Below the pieces are notes generated by a model. That model searched no databases. It was not told the DNA's origin and saw only the letters and a program-made list of their open reading frames with translations. Source: Xiphias gladius (taxonomy: Eukaryota; Chordata; Actinopteri; Istiophoriformes; Xiphiidae). From it: 64,000 nt of DNA. Made by a program: the position numbers and the translations under genes. Of the stretch, positions 1 through 11,785 are shown in pieces (position 1 is the first letter of the stretch; each line of letters begins with the position of its first letter). The DNA is taken from the NCBI RefSeq assembly GCF_016859285.1, contig NC_053402.1:1875003-1939002 (forward strand), in the 5' to 3' direction.

Positions 1-83
1 GGACAAGTACATAGGTAAATTAAGAAGTAGCAATGGGCAGTATAATGACTGACCTTTGTGATACTGAGAGAACAGCTACTTTA

Positions 84-133
84 ATTATTTTATTTTATTT
101 TATTTTATTTTATATTATTTATTATTTTATTAT
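84..133. repeat. ATTTT-rich simple repeat
   Basis: A low-complexity run built from ATTTT/TTTTA units. The rest of bases 1-334 is AT-rich with no recognisable gene. Confidence 0.7.
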
Positions 134-334
134 GACTAAACTTTATTATTTACCTCTATCCAACCCTTGGTTTATCTTAATCCCAGAGTTCTATACAATG
201 TCAAACCGTACAACAGAGTTATAGTGGGCATTTCAAGGGATTTAAGGTCAAGTCAAATTTTCGTTCCAAAACTCCCAAAGGTAAACTGTTATTAGTTTAA
301 ACTTGAACCCTCATCGACGAGCATTACCCACATA

Positions 335-1914
335 CAGTCCTGGTTGAAATTATTGGCTCCCCTGAATTTTAAGTACAGAATTTAGAATATCTTCAGACAT
401 AACTGCAAATTAACCAGTTTTGTATAATCAGAATATTTAATAAAATGCCCCAAATTACTGAACAACAACAACACAATTGCTTTCATGTTGAGAAATAAAA
501 AATACAGACATAAAATGTACGCTTGACATAATTAATGGCACCCTTTGGATGAATTGAAATTAGTTCCTCAAACAAAATAAAAAACGAATGAGACTCACAT
601 GCTGAATTTTCAGTGTTCACATGACCTGAATTAACCAATGAATGATGGTTTTACTTCATAAAGGGGCTGATTTATTCCAGTTTTTTTTCACAATGATGAA
701 GACAATAGAGCTTACTGAGAGCATCAGAAATGCTATTATCAAAAAACAGAACGATTCCAAAGGCTGCAAGGAAATCACCAAAGATCCAGAAATCCCTGTT
801 TCAAGAGTTTGTAATGTTATCAAAAAGTTTCACAGTCATAAAACTGTTAAGACACTTCCAGGACCTGGTGCTAAGAAGAAACTCATTGAGACAAGTCTGC
901 AAACGTTGATTGTGTTTTGTGGTTAAAACACCTCCCAAGACATCTAAAGAGCTTCAGGCTGACCTGGATCAATCTGGAGTGGTGGTTTCAGCCTGTACCA
1001 TACACTGCACACTAAACCAAGTAGGGCTCCATGGTCGAAGGCCAAGGAGGACACCACTATTAAAAAAGGCACAAAAAGGCAAGACTTTTGTTTGCCTAAA
1101 CTTTCATATTTAGTCCCAGTCTTTCTGGGATAAAGTTCAATGGACAGATGAAACCAAAGTAGAGCTCTTTGGGAATGCAGTGCTTCAGTTTGTTTATAGG
1201 TGATGAAATGAAGCCCAGAAGGAAAAGAACAAACTAGCTACAGTAAAACATGGTGGAGGTTCTATCGTGTTGTGGGTCTGCTTTGCTGCCTCTGTTACTG
1301 GAGCCACTGAATGTATCAAAAGGAACGATGAAATCAGAAGATTACTGAGGCATTTTAGAGCCAAATGTGTTACCCAGTGTCAGAAAACTAGGTTTGAGGT
1401 GAAGGTCTTGGGTCTTTTAGCAGGACAGTGACCCAAAGCAAACAACCACCAGCATAAAAGACTGGTTGAAGAGGAAAAGATGGACGGTTTTAAACTGGCC
1501 AGCAATGAGTCCTGACCTAGATCCCATGAAAACCTTTGGTGAGAGCTGAAATCTTCCATTGCAAAAAGGAGTCCAGCAAACTTAAAAGAGCTTGAACCCA
1601 TAGCAATGGAAGAGTGGCAGAAACTACCAGCAGACAGGTGAAAGAAGCTTCTAGATAGCTACAAGACACGTTTAGAGGCTGTCACTGTTAACAAAGGTTA
1701 TTAGCGAAGGGTTCCAGTAATTGTCTGCTGTGTTTGTGTCATTTTGTGTTTTGTATTATTTCACTATTATACAAGTTTTTTAAATTTTTATTTTGTTCAG
1801 TAACCTTGGTCATTTTATTTAAATATTTTGATTAGACAAAATCCTTTAATTTACATTTATTTCGGAAGAACTGTACTTAAAATTCAGGGGTGCCAATAAT
1901 TTCAACCAGAACTG
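335..1914 (+). mobile_element. Tc1/mariner-like DNA transposon, decayed
   Basis: Both ends carry long terminal inverted repeats. The left end (335-about 475) starts CAGTCCTGGTTGAAATTATT, and the reverse complement of the right end (about 1770-1914) starts CAGTTCTGGTTGAAATTATT; they stay alignable for roughly 130-150 bp. A TA dinucleotide, the usual target, directly precedes base 335; none abuts the right end. Between them is a plus-strand transposase relic from about 678 to 1700. It begins with an N-terminal helix-turn-helix region (residues like ELTESIRNAIIKKQNDSKGC), continues through a second DNA-binding domain and ends with degenerate catalytic-domain text. Frameshifts and stops break the reading frame, so it cannot make transposase. 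Confidence 0.9.
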
Positions 1915-3705
1915 CGGGTTACAATAACGGTTCACTTGCTGATGATTGCACCAATATGCTCCTTTTCCACCAACACTCATAAAAACAACTAAAGAGATAA
2001 ATGCTGGTCCCAATGTAGAAGAAGTTTTAGATCCTTGATTTGTATGTAAGTTTCTCTGCTGCCAAATATTGGTTTCTTGCCAGTGGTGATAGTCGCCTGC
2101 CAAGAGCTTCAGCCATCGTTGCATTTACTGGTTAGCATGCAAACTTCAGTAGAGCAAAAGAAGTGATAGAAATAAAAGCGAAACAAGGGTTAACATTGGC
2201 GTTGCTTTCTATCGCTGGAGACAGCTCCGGGTGAGTAAAGGAATGACGTTTGATCCTGAACTCGCAGCGTTTCTTCTAGACTGGTGAGTAAACAGCTGTT
2301 CATGCGAACGTTGGCTGTGTAGCGACTTCAAAAACGTACATACGGCTTCTTGAAGTGATGTTACAAGATACTGGAAAAATACTCTATTACAAGTTCAAAA
2401 GTGTACTTAGCTAAATTGAATATTGTGTGAGCACTTCACCTCAGGGAAGCTGAGTAAAAATCAGGCAAGTGAATGCTTTCATTACAATCAGCAACCCTCA
2501 TTAAAGCTACAGTATGTAACTATTTTTCTAACATTTTTTAGTTGAAATATGCTCCAAAACATATCTTAATGAGCTATTCTAAAGTTTGAGTGAGCCTCGC
2601 CTTTCTAACCAATTGGAGGCGGCCAGAGTCAGCAGTGGGAGGTTTCTTGTACTACTCTTTTAGCTACTACTAAAACTAATCCAACGCTTAGGGCTAGAAT
2701 TAGTTGCTGGAAGATATCGATATGGCTGACTCACAGGCTAGGAATTTCCAGATTCCTGCATTAGCTTAGACAGGGTACATGACAAGTATGTAGATGAAGG
2801 GATGGGTGGGGTGTAACTGAGCAGGGAGAGGGAGGGGTGGGTGGAGCGGAGTGGTTTTGATTTTGAGTCTTATGCTAGCACTAGCTTGATTTCCAGGACT
2901 TGCATATTTTATTTTTGAAAGCACACATTAGGTTGGTTGATGTTGACCAATAGGAACACAGAGCACTCTTCTGTGCGCAACAGTAAACATGACGAAGCAA
3001 AAGAGGAATGATGACGATGCTACTCATGCTACTAGGTGGAACTGTGAAACATAGAGGTTTGTGAAAGGTTTGTGGAGGTATGGCAAAAGCACTTCTGCCT
3101 TTGTGATGTGTCCTTGAGACAGAGGACAGCCGGTATCATACATATTGCTTTGGACATTGCATTCTGTGTTTCCATTCTTGTTCTCAGAAGCTGGTCCCTG
3201 GCACCTGTTTCAGAGGACATCACGCAGGTCTATTAAAGACAGCAAGCTATAATTTGTTGGGTCCCACCGTGTATTCTGTCATATCTCTTGGTCAAGTCAA
3301 AAATATTGTGTGGTTTGAACCCACCATAAGACATGAGGGAGGTCTGTGGGTTTCCCGAAGGCCCCCAAATCTCTAAATCCACCCCTGAATCTAGTTTCAC
3401 TTTTCAATGTAATAAAAAAATAATCTGTTTAGCCTGTTTAAATTCAACTATTTTATCCCTCATATAGTAATAAAATTCCCTTTACAATTTAAAAAAACAA
3501 AACAAAACAAAAAAACTAAGGATTTTTAAAACTGATTTACAGTACACATCTGGTCAATATCACTAAAAATTTTTAAAAAAGACAAATCCTCTCTATTTAA
3601 TACAATTTTTTTTATTTGTATTTAGCCAAAGCCCAACAAGAATGACGTCAATTAATTTGAAAAACAAATATGTTTGACTAATTAAACTACAATAAAAGGT
3701 CCATA
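1915..3705. other. Intergenic; possible old repeat at 2505-2760
   Basis: No exon with coding character and splice sites was recognised. The stretch beginning near 2505 (AAGCTACAGTATGTAACT) resembles the start of a dispersed fish repeat, but no second copy in this window confirms it. From about 3380 the DNA is very AT-rich. Confidence 0.35.
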
Positions 3706-3843
3706 TTCAAGGACCAAGTGCAGCAAAAATCAGTACACTCTTCATTAGTGAGATTCCATTCTTTTATTTTTTTATTATTGTGTTTGTCCGCTTACATTTT
3801 TGATGACAGATTTCATCCTCTTGGGCATGGATGATACCAGTCC
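3706..3843 (-). mobile_element. Possible terminal fragment of a Tc1-like element
   Basis: On the minus strand the segment near 3790-3840 reads like the C-terminal end of a Tc1-type transposase (residues like SMPKRMKSVI), followed by terminal sequence around 3706-3790. Only the end of the element is present. It stops where the next repeat starts at 3844. The assignment rests on remembered family similarity and is tentative. Confidence 0.35.
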
Positions 3844-4215
3844 AACAGCGGGGCCAGCCCTGTAAACACGAATGTCTGTGACTGACTGACAGACTGACAA
3901 AGTTACACCACTAGTCGGCCCGCCGAGTGTTGGAGTTTCCCCATTGGCCGCTGCTCTTCCAAGATGAAGTAGCGCAGAACAGTTCCTATTGCGTCATCAG
4001 GGGGCATTCACAGGCAGTGTTGCCCACTTAGCACCTTAGATTTACTGACTTTTCAGGCTCCTTTAGTGACTTTTCTTCAGACAACGTTTCGGTTATTAAA
4101 TCAGGATTTCAGCAGCAAAGCAGCAGCTTGGAAATGTCTTGGAAGTGACTGCTGGTTAACATGTCGTCTTAATGGGCCACGTTTCAGTCACAGTTTCAGC
4201 AGCACTTTAGAGCGG
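3844..4215 (+). repeat. Unclassified dispersed repeat, copy A
   Basis: Shares many blocks, in the same order and orientation, with 63288-63960: an ACAGCGGGGCC start, a GACTGACTGAC run, GAGTTTCCCCA, TTCCTATTGCGTCATCAGG, CAGGCAGTGTTGCC and GACTGCTGGTTAACATGTCG. The second copy holds about 230 extra bases before the last block. No protein-coding potential is visible. It may be a SINE or a non-autonomous DNA element. Confidence 0.7.
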
Positions 4216-4954
4216 CTGCATAAGCATGCCGTTAAGAGTTTATTAACGTCAGCTGTCTGTGGTGCTGAAGATGATGCTGAACACACTTTGCACAACACTT
4301 TTCATATATATCTGCTGGTAAGCTGTGCTATACTGTATATAAAAAATACATCAGTCACAAAGAAATGTTTTATACTTGGAATTGGTCAGTATAAAAACAA
4401 AGCTTAATGTGGAGTAAACAGTCCACATCCTTCAGCTTTCTGTCCTTTTTAATAATTCTCGTTTTGGTGGAAGTTCAAGAAAGTAAACTTTGATTTCAGC
4501 TTCCGCTCGAGGTAAGCATTACACTCTTAAACATTAAATGGAAAATAAACCAGTGGCAGTTCCTATAGGTTTCATGGTTACGCACGTCATCTTTTGTTAA
4601 TGTCCTTTTGTCTGTAGTTAAGCATGTGGTCACCACCATATGCACTATAAATAAAACGAAAAGAGGATATTGAACCTGAAAATATACCATCACCACTTCA
4701 GCCAGAAGAGATGAATATTTTAAGCCCGAAGAGGGGAGAGGATGACAATGACCATAGAACATGTGAGATCAGTTGAGCAAATCAGTGTTTTTTTTTTCTC
4801 CTGAATAAATAATTTGGGGGCTTTTTAGAGATAACATTTCATAATTCTATAAAGCAAGGTTGCTGCATCATCCACAGAGTGGCTGAAATAATCTCTTAAA
4901 GGAGTAATACATACACACATACAATAATGGCTTTTGTCATTGTGCTCTTCTCAG
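4216..4954. other. Intronic/intergenic sequence upstream of the first visible aldh3b exon
   Basis: Nothing recognisable. This is presumably part of the aldh3b intron preceding the exon at 4955. Confidence 0.4.
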
Positions 4955-7237
4955 CTCCCACAGTGATGGTGGATGTGGCTGAAGACGATGCCCTAATGAA
5001 GGAGGAGATTTTCGGCCCCATCCTGCCCATCCTAACTGTCGAGTCTCTGGAGAAAGGCATCGATTTCATCAATCGTAATGAGAAGCCATTGGCTCTCTAT
5101 GTTTTCTCTGACGAATCATCTGTAAGAACACACAACTCTGCAGCCTCTTACCTCATAGCTATAGACATACTCTGTTATGATTTACACCAAATTGTCTTCC
5201 CTTTTTGAAGGTGGTAAACACAGTGCTGGAAAAGACCAGCAGCGGTGGATTCTGCTCTAATGATGGGATCGTCCACATGACCCTGCCAGGCCTGCCTTTT
5301 GGAGGTGTAGGTAGGTGTGACCCTGGTCTGACTATCTCAGAAAACAGACTTATGTATAAATTTCAATCAGGCTTCAGAAAATCCCACCTCACAGTCCCGT
5401 GCTTAATGTACATGTAATTGACTGTATTAGACTATAAGTGGTTAGAGAAAAGTTATGTGGTATAGTTTAGCTGGACCTGCAGAAAACAATTGATCCCATA
5501 GATCATTGGAAAAAGCCCTAACAGCTGAAAGGAGCTTGGGATTTAATAGCCTGGTTATAGATTGGGTCCAGTCTATCTATCGAATCATACACAGTGTTTG
5601 ATATAAACTGGGCATCAACTGAACCTAAAACTATTGAATATGGAGTGCCACAGGGTCATGTTTTGGATCTGCTATTCTTTTTAAGGTTTATGAAGGATTG
5701 GAAGACAACCTGCTCTAGTGATGTTTTTATATGCAGATGATTTATACACAGTCTTTAAGCAAGGCTCTCCAGGCTATGAGCATTAGGCCCTCTTACTATA
5801 GGTTATTCCTCCATCTTGGAAAGATGGGAGCTATGCTTTTTAGATCTAACGGGAAACGTGGACTCCTAGTTAATGGTTAAAGATGGGTGGGTTTTAGTGA
5901 CCGTATTTCATTATGGGAATTAGATCAGTATCTATCTGGTGATTTAATGGCTTTAAAAATTCTTTCCAAAACTAACCAAATGATAAACTCTTTAGCGAGG
6001 AAAGCCATGTTCTTAACGGCCGAACATACCTCAGAACACACGGACAGCGGACGTGCATGCGGTTCCTTTTACACAACATTAGGTGTCCTCATAGACGGAC
6101 TCCATGGATGGACATGGATAGATGGTGAAGTTTATGTGATGTGGACTCTTACAGCCTTATGTGTACAGAAAGTATCATTTGTGCTTTAAATTGGTCAGCT
6201 TTACGGATTCTGGCTAGAGCTCTGGTTCAACCACGTACATGTTGTGTATGACCATTTCAGGAAATGTAATTGGAAAACAGCAACAGCATTTAGTCATGCC
6301 AGTGTCGTGGTTCTAGGGATTGCATTGTTGGTTGGTTTTTTGGTCCACCACTTTGGTCCAGACTGAAATATCTAGAAAACTCTTTAATGGATTGCAACAA
6401 AATTTTGTCCAGACATTAATGGTGTCTCGACAATCCCACTTACTTTGGGTTTCCCCTGACTTTAATTCTAATACCACCACAAGGTCGTCCTTTGTTTGAT
6501 TCAGACATTCATGTCCTCCTCAGGATGAATTGTAATAACTTCGCTGATCCCTTAGCTTTTATTCTAGTGCAATCATTGGGTCAGAGTTTCATTTTGTCAA
6601 ATACTTGATTTGGTTTCTTACCAAATACTAGTTTAAAAAAAGTAATGACATTCAATCAGCCTCAGCTGTAAATAGTATCTGGTGCCAGTTAACAGATGTT
6701 AGAATGCTAACATGCTAATGAAAATGGTAAACATGGTAATAACTACCTGCTAAACATCAGCATTTTATCATTGTCATTTTGAGCATGTTATTATACTGTC
6801 GTTAGCATTTAGCCCAAAGCACCGCTGTGCCTACTTACAGCCACACAGAGCCCCTAATGTGGATTCAGACTCTTGAGTCCATTTGATCATGTCAGAGAGT
6901 ATTCCCAAAGTCACCTTGAAATTATGGCTTCTCAGTCATGTTTTAGTCTGATTTATATTTTGGAGAGAGATATGAACATGTGAGTTTGCCACTCTGGATC
7001 TGTATGTATGTGTCTTGACTGATAGTATGGTTTTTACTGCTTGGTCCAGGGGCCAGCGGTTGGGGCAGTTACCACGGCCGCTGGGGCTTCGAGGCATTCA
7101 GCCACCGGCGGGCCTGCATGCTGCGCGGCTGGGCTTTGGAGAGACTCAACGGCCTGCGGTACCCACCGTACAAAGACAACAAATTGAGCTGGCTGCGCTG
7201 GACCACCTCAGCCAAGAACAGCTGCTCACTCATGTGA
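4955..7237 (+). CDS. aldh3b1: Aldehyde dehydrogenase family 3 member B-like, C-terminal exons (partial)
   Basis: Three coding exons with correct splice sites and phases: 4955-5121, 5211-5310 and 7050-7237 (stop TGA 7235-7237). They encode the last ~150 residues of an ALDH3 enzyme, which oxidises fatty aldehydes to acids using NAD(P). Visible motifs include EEIFGPILPI, the IDFINRNEKPLALYVFS block and PGLPFGGVG followed by GASGWGSYHG. The protein ends in CSLM, a CaaX box, matching the prenylated membrane-anchored ALDH3B subgroup rather than the transmembrane ALDH3A2 type. The catalytic cysteine and all N-terminal exons are absent and must lie before base 1, or the locus is truncated; no upstream ALDH exon was found in 1-4954. 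The third exon is 1.7 kb away because of repeat insertions. Family assignment is firm; the b1 versus b2 paralogue name is inferred. Confidence 0.9.
5530..6290 (+). mobile_element. Non-LTR retrotransposon (LINE) reverse-transcriptase fragment
   Basis: Lies within the last aldh3b intron. The plus strand reads IEYGVPQGHVLDLLFF, a decayed form of the YGVPQGSVLGPLLF box of LINE reverse transcriptases. About 80 bases on there is a broken counterpart of the YADD active site (VFICR plus a stop in the reading frame; YADDLYT in another frame near 5730). Downstream text to about 6290 looks like the C-terminal thumb region. Many stops and frameshifts make it inactive. The clade (L2-like or Rex1-like) is not certain. 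Confidence 0.6.
6350..6880 (+). repeat. Dispersed teleost repeat (AGACTGAAATATCT... family)
   Basis: Contains the GACTGAAATATCT and TGGATTGCAACAAAATTTTG blocks, then a GCTAACATGCTAATG stretch and an AGCCCAAAGCACCGCTGTGCC stretch. An inverted partial copy with the same first blocks lies at 51685-51925, and a small inverted piece around 55290-55370 matches the GCTAACATGC part. It is non-coding, within the aldh3b intron. Confidence 0.6.
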
Positions 7238-7925
7238 CGACAGGCAGGGGGAGTGTGTGTTGTGTGTGAAGACAGTGGAGCTTTTTATACCGAATGCATA
7301 AGAGTGAATGTTGGGGAAATTAATTTAGAAACAGGATTAATCACTTTTTTTTTTTTTTTTTTTTTAAACCTGTTGTAAAGGTTGTGTTTATATGCTTGTG
7401 TATGTTGTTAGTGCACTGTTGTGTGTGCCTTTTCATCTTGCAACTTGATCTCCCGAAAGCAGACCTCTGGGACACTATGTAATAGTACTGCTGTCACGGA
7501 TTGTAATTTTGTATTTGCACTGTTTTCATAATATATTCTAGACTGTGTTTTCTACTAACTGGAAAAATTCCTACCTTTTCTCACTGGGATCTTTATGTCA
7601 CATACTATACTCTCTGAGCTCATGTATTCTGGTTAGTACAGATTAGAGAAAGAAAAGTCAGTTTTTTAATGGATAAAACCCCTTACGCTGACTCGGATAT
7701 CTTAAATGCCAGGGGTTTAACTGCCTGCTGTGTTTTAACAACCTGATTTGAGTGTCATTTAGAATCTATTGTATATTTTTGGTCAATTAAGTTGTTTTCT
7801 CTCGGTATATGAGCAGATTCAGATTGGTTATTGTCTGTATTTTAATACTGTTTTCATGAAATACTGTACATGAATTTGAAAGTTTACTTTTATCGCCAAA
7901 TAAATTTCTTTGAAAATTGCTATTC
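7238..7925 (+). other. aldh3b 3' untranslated region
   Basis: Non-coding sequence after the stop at 7237. It runs without recognisable repeats to the AATAAA at 7899-7904, which is followed by an A-rich stretch near 7929. Confidence 0.6.
7899..7904 (+). terminator. Polyadenylation signal AATAAA of aldh3b
   Basis: A canonical hexamer about 660 bases after the aldh3b stop codon and the first good candidate downstream of it. Confidence 0.6.
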
Positions 7926-8075
7926 TTCAAAAAAAGGTGAATGGTGAAAAAGGAGAAACGTAATCACATAACTAGAATAGATTAGGAAGCTGTAGATTAA
8001 CTCTAGAAATACACAGATGAACCACCCAGGCGAAGCAAATACCAAGGGTTATCTCGTAAAAACCAATGCGTGTCG

Positions 8076-8290
8076 AGGTCTGGGATATATGACACGAGGT
8101 GCACAGTGGGTTCTCATAGTCCTAGTGTTAGATGCCACTTTGACAAGGGCCAAGTCATTACGGCCAGGTGGGTCAGAGCATCTCCGAACAGCAAGGCTTG
8201 TGGGGTGCTCCTGGCCGGTCCGTCGAGCGGCTACAGAAACAACCAAGGGCGCGATCACCGGAAGCCCGGTGGAGCAGACCAGCGTCTGAC
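8076..8290 (+). mobile_element. Tc1-like transposase fragment (DNA-binding domain)
   Basis: The plus strand reads GQSISEQQGLWGAPGRSVER, which matches the helix-turn-helix region of Tc1-type transposases (GQSISK..GLVGCSRSAV pattern) with frame disruption. Only the N-terminal domain is left, and no terminal repeat was found. GC content is higher than in the flanks. Confidence 0.65.
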
Positions 8291-8875
8291 GTCTGTTCGG
8301 GATGTATTTTCAAGGCGTGGCCAATCATTTGCTCAACAACTTTGTCTCAGAATTTGTATGAGTTTTTCAGATTGTTGAATTTTAGTACTGTCACCTTTTA
8401 ACGTGATATTGAAGTAAAAAAAAAAAAAAATGGCAGCACAAAGATATCGGGGTTACTTGTCAAATGAAATCATCACTTCAGCCCTTGAGATTCAAAGGGT
8501 TTGCTTTAATGAATTTGAATATTTTACCCAGTATAACTTCTGTCATGTGTTGGAACAAACAGATACAGAGATGGAGTATGTCTAAGAGGACATTTTTATC
8601 CAGTGGAGAAAACAGCCTGTTTATTTAAGGGGAAAGTCAGTGAACTCAGCAGGTTGAAGGGGTGACTTATTTCATATCCCAGTTCTGTCAGTTGCATTAA
8701 AGTTACTAATACGATTATGTTGTGGAAATTACCAGTAAAACAACTGGCAATTCTGAAATAACACAAAACAGTGACGGGTTGGATCAAATATATATACTAT
8801 ATATTGTCTAAAATGGAGGCATGTACCTCACAGGAGTCAGAAGGATATTGTGGCTGTGGATTTTTCCTTGTGACG
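8291..8875. other. Intergenic, nothing recognised
   Basis: No exon or repeat identified beyond a poly-A run near 8417. Confidence 0.4.
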
Positions 8876-9244
8876 ATCCATCCGTCCGTCCGTCCATCCA
8901 TCTGTCCGTCCATCCATCCATCTGCCCATCCATCCATCCATTCGCCCGTCCATCCATCCATCCATCCGCCATCCATCCGTCCATCCATTTATCCATCCAT
9001 CCATCTGTCCATCCATCCATCCATCCATCCGCCCGTCCATCCATCTGTCCATCCATCCATCCGTCCCACCATCCATCCATCTGTCCGTCCGTCCATCCGT
9101 CCGTCCGTCTGTCCATCCATCTGTCCATCCATCCATCCATCTGTCCGTCCATCCATCCGTCCGTCCATCCATCCATCCATCCGTCCATCTGTCCGTCCAT
9201 CCATCCGTCCATCCATCCATCCATCCGTCCATCCGTCCATCCTA
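8876..9244. repeat. (CCAT/CCGT)n tetranucleotide satellite
   Basis: About 370 bases of CCAT, CCGT, CTGT and CCCGT tetramers. The 4-base period shifts codons evenly, so both strands stay open in several frames and translate as HPSIHPSV-type or MDGWTDGR-type repeats. These translations are artefacts, not genes. Confidence 0.97.
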
Positions 9245-9639
9245 TCCACTGAGTCAATCGGAAATCTGACGTACTAGGGAGCTGGCAGGGTAAAGGCCGT
9301 TTAATGTCCGGTCCAACTGATTGGGACAGTTGCGTTCACACATACAGCTCCTCGGGGTCATGTCGAGAAAAGTTTAGGGTTGCAGTACGTATGTGAAAGC
9401 AGCTGTAGACAGAGAAGGTGAGAGAAATTTCACCACACTGTGTAAAACCAACTTGTGGGTCTGAGCCTGAATTGCCCTTGGGTTTCAGAATCCAAAACAG
9501 TGACACTGATATGAAACATAATGACCCAATTCTAGCATCTCTTTTGCAGAAAGCTAAGGGGAGTAAGGAACAGAGCTAGAGTTTTGCAGCAGTAAAGACT
9601 TCCTCCTGAAAATTGTTATCCTTTATCATCAGCAGGGGG

Positions 9640-10045
9640 CAGACGTACAGCTGGTGGTCCCTAGCGTAGCAAGGGGAACTGTGCTGACCTTGGGGCGCTC
9701 TCTCCGTGGGCTGGCTATATTTGGAAGCACAGAGCCATTGCTTGCATTAAAAGGCACTTCCACTGGCCTTGCATATGTGCAGTTGGAATGGACATTGTTG
9801 GCCCTGTTTAAAGGGAGCAAGGCAGGCAGCCGTTTCAGGCTTGTAATAAGAGACTATACCGCAAAATATTCTGATGGTTTCCCCTTCAAGTCCACAAAGG
9901 CTGAATCAGTTGCCTTTGGTCTTTTGCAGTACTTTTCAAGGGTTGGCTTTTGTTGTGAGATCCTCAGAGGCCGTGGAACTAACTTCGTCAACCTTGTTAA
10001 AACAAGTTTACCAGCTTCTTTTTTGTTTTGGCATTTTTACAAGCA
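9640..10045 (+). mobile_element. Ty3/Gypsy-type integrase fragment
   Basis: The plus strand encodes a decayed retrotransposon integrase core. RLVIRDYTAKYSDGFPFKST holds the first catalytic Asp region, followed by KAESVAFGLLQYFSRVGF and a GRGTNF block where active elements have an acidic (S/T)D-Q/R-GTNF motif. The second catalytic Asp therefore appears lost. The frame changes near 9990. No LTRs were found around it. Confidence 0.75.
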
Positions 10046-11244
10046 CTTCTTTTGTGTGAAATATGTGATTGTTGTTGCATTTTCAGCAAAACCACAATAA
10101 CAGGAGCAGTTTGTCAAAATACGTACTTAAGTTTGAAAATGATCATATTTACTTGAGATTTTTTTGCTCTGCGGGAGGTACTCTTTTGTACTGATCTTGT
10201 CCTGTTTCAACTGCGCCTTTTTGTTATCATAATAAACCAAGATATGATTATTCACATCTCTAAACCATAACTAAGCTGATGTGCGTGTGTTTTTTTAAAT
10301 GCAGTACTAATGCATAAAAATTCAATGTCTGCTTTTTTTTTTTTTTGAGATGTGGATATCTGCAATAAACCTGTGCATCTTCTTTGCTGACATAAAACCC
10401 AATGACCTAATTCTCTCTTTAAGTTTCCCCTTCTTAAAAACGCAGGTTCCTCTTTAATTGGAACATGCTCCAACCAAACAATATATTCTCAGGCTCAGCT
10501 ACTCCTGCTGACATAGCTAAAATATTCAGTTTATCTGAAAAGGACACTTTTCCTTGGGAAAATGTGAACTAGACATGTCTCTTTCTCTGGGTGGAGTTGT
10601 CTTGATGGTTATACCTGCAGCCTCATAATTCACCCTCCCCCCACCTATAACTTTTTTTGATCCATAATTTTTTTTAATTGTGGTCTAGGCAAGGGTTCAT
10701 AAAACTATGAATATCTCATGTCTGCACATATTAAAAATGGTAGCAATCGTGCCACCATGTGGCCAGTTAAAAAACTTTAATTCTGTAAAGTTTCCACACT
10801 CTCCTACGCTCACGTGCTTACAGCTAGAAACATGCTTCCATGCTGATAATCATGGGTCAATCATTTAAAGAAAGAAACTTAATGAAAAAAACAATCTAAA
10901 CTTATATTAAGGAGACTGTTAATTCATCTTTTGTCAAAACGTGTCATTCAGCTTAATAACATGTTTCTGCTGCTCATCATCTAAATGGTCCACCTGTGTG
11001 GGGCTCAGTCTTTTTTCTTCTTTTTCCTCAGAACCAAAACTCACCTGCTAAACTAACAGTACACAGCTCCACCCAAGTGTTTGTTTTTCTTAACTATAGT
11101 TGGTAATAGTTTGTTGTTAATAAGATGTAAAACCAGTGCTCCTTTCTGAGCCGCTCTCCGTTGTTGAGTTTGGTTAAAGATCTCACAGAAACTAAAGTCC
11201 ATTTGTTTGTGCAGTGCTTCTAAACAACTTCCTTGCAAAAACTA
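10046..11244. other. Intergenic, nothing recognised
   Basis: AT-rich sequence with a poly-T run near 10331. No exon, transposase or structured repeat could be supported. Confidence 0.4.
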
Positions 11245-11485
11245 CAGAAAGGATCGTTGTTACAGGGTCAGAAACTGTGGCTGACAGCGCTCATTTGACG
11301 ACTGTGATGCTCGTGCATTAGTGCGACATGTAACGAAAAACCAGGAGAGCAGCTCTTCTTCCGGGGACTGAGAACGTCAGTAAAGGATGTGGTCAGACTG
11401 TCAGCAAGAACAGTCCGTCAACAGTTACACAGAGAGTTGTGTTATAGTAGGGTTGCAGTGCACGAACCCCTCATTACAAAGATTT
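11245..11485 (+). mobile_element. Tc1-like transposase fragment
   Basis: The plus strand reads SARTVRQQLHRELCYSRVAV followed by HEPLI, the second helix-turn-helix and linker of a Tc1-type transposase. The upstream segment CDARALVRHV fits the same protein in another frame. It is a short relic without terminal repeats. Confidence 0.65.
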
Positions 11486-11785
11486 TATATGGAAAATTGA
11501 ACTGCTAAGCCTTACGTGGATCCCCTTGCTCATCTAATGTTATGTTTTATATACTCATTTACAGTTATCTGAGACACAAACTGATTATTTAACATGTCCA
11601 ATTCAAACTCTTCAGTCTTGAGCGTGTTCACTGCAGGGCGGCATGTTAACCTATACATACTTTGGGCACAAGGGTAATTGTGCAGCATTTCAGTTACCAT
11701 ACACTATACACTATTAGGATGAAGAACTATTGTGGATCAGGAACAAACAGTCCATGCTTTTTGAATTTTGGTCAAAATTATCATA

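Noticed and set aside
4501-4512. Possible 12-base microexon (TTTCAG before, GTAAGC after) upstream of aldh3b
   Set aside because: Codes nothing matching ALDH3 sequence before the exon at 4955; a chance pair of splice-like signals.
8771-9277. Long open frames on both strands coding HPSIHPSV- and MDGWTDGR-type repeat proteins
   Set aside because: Direct product of the CCAT/CCGT tetranucleotide satellite; no start context, splice sites or homology.
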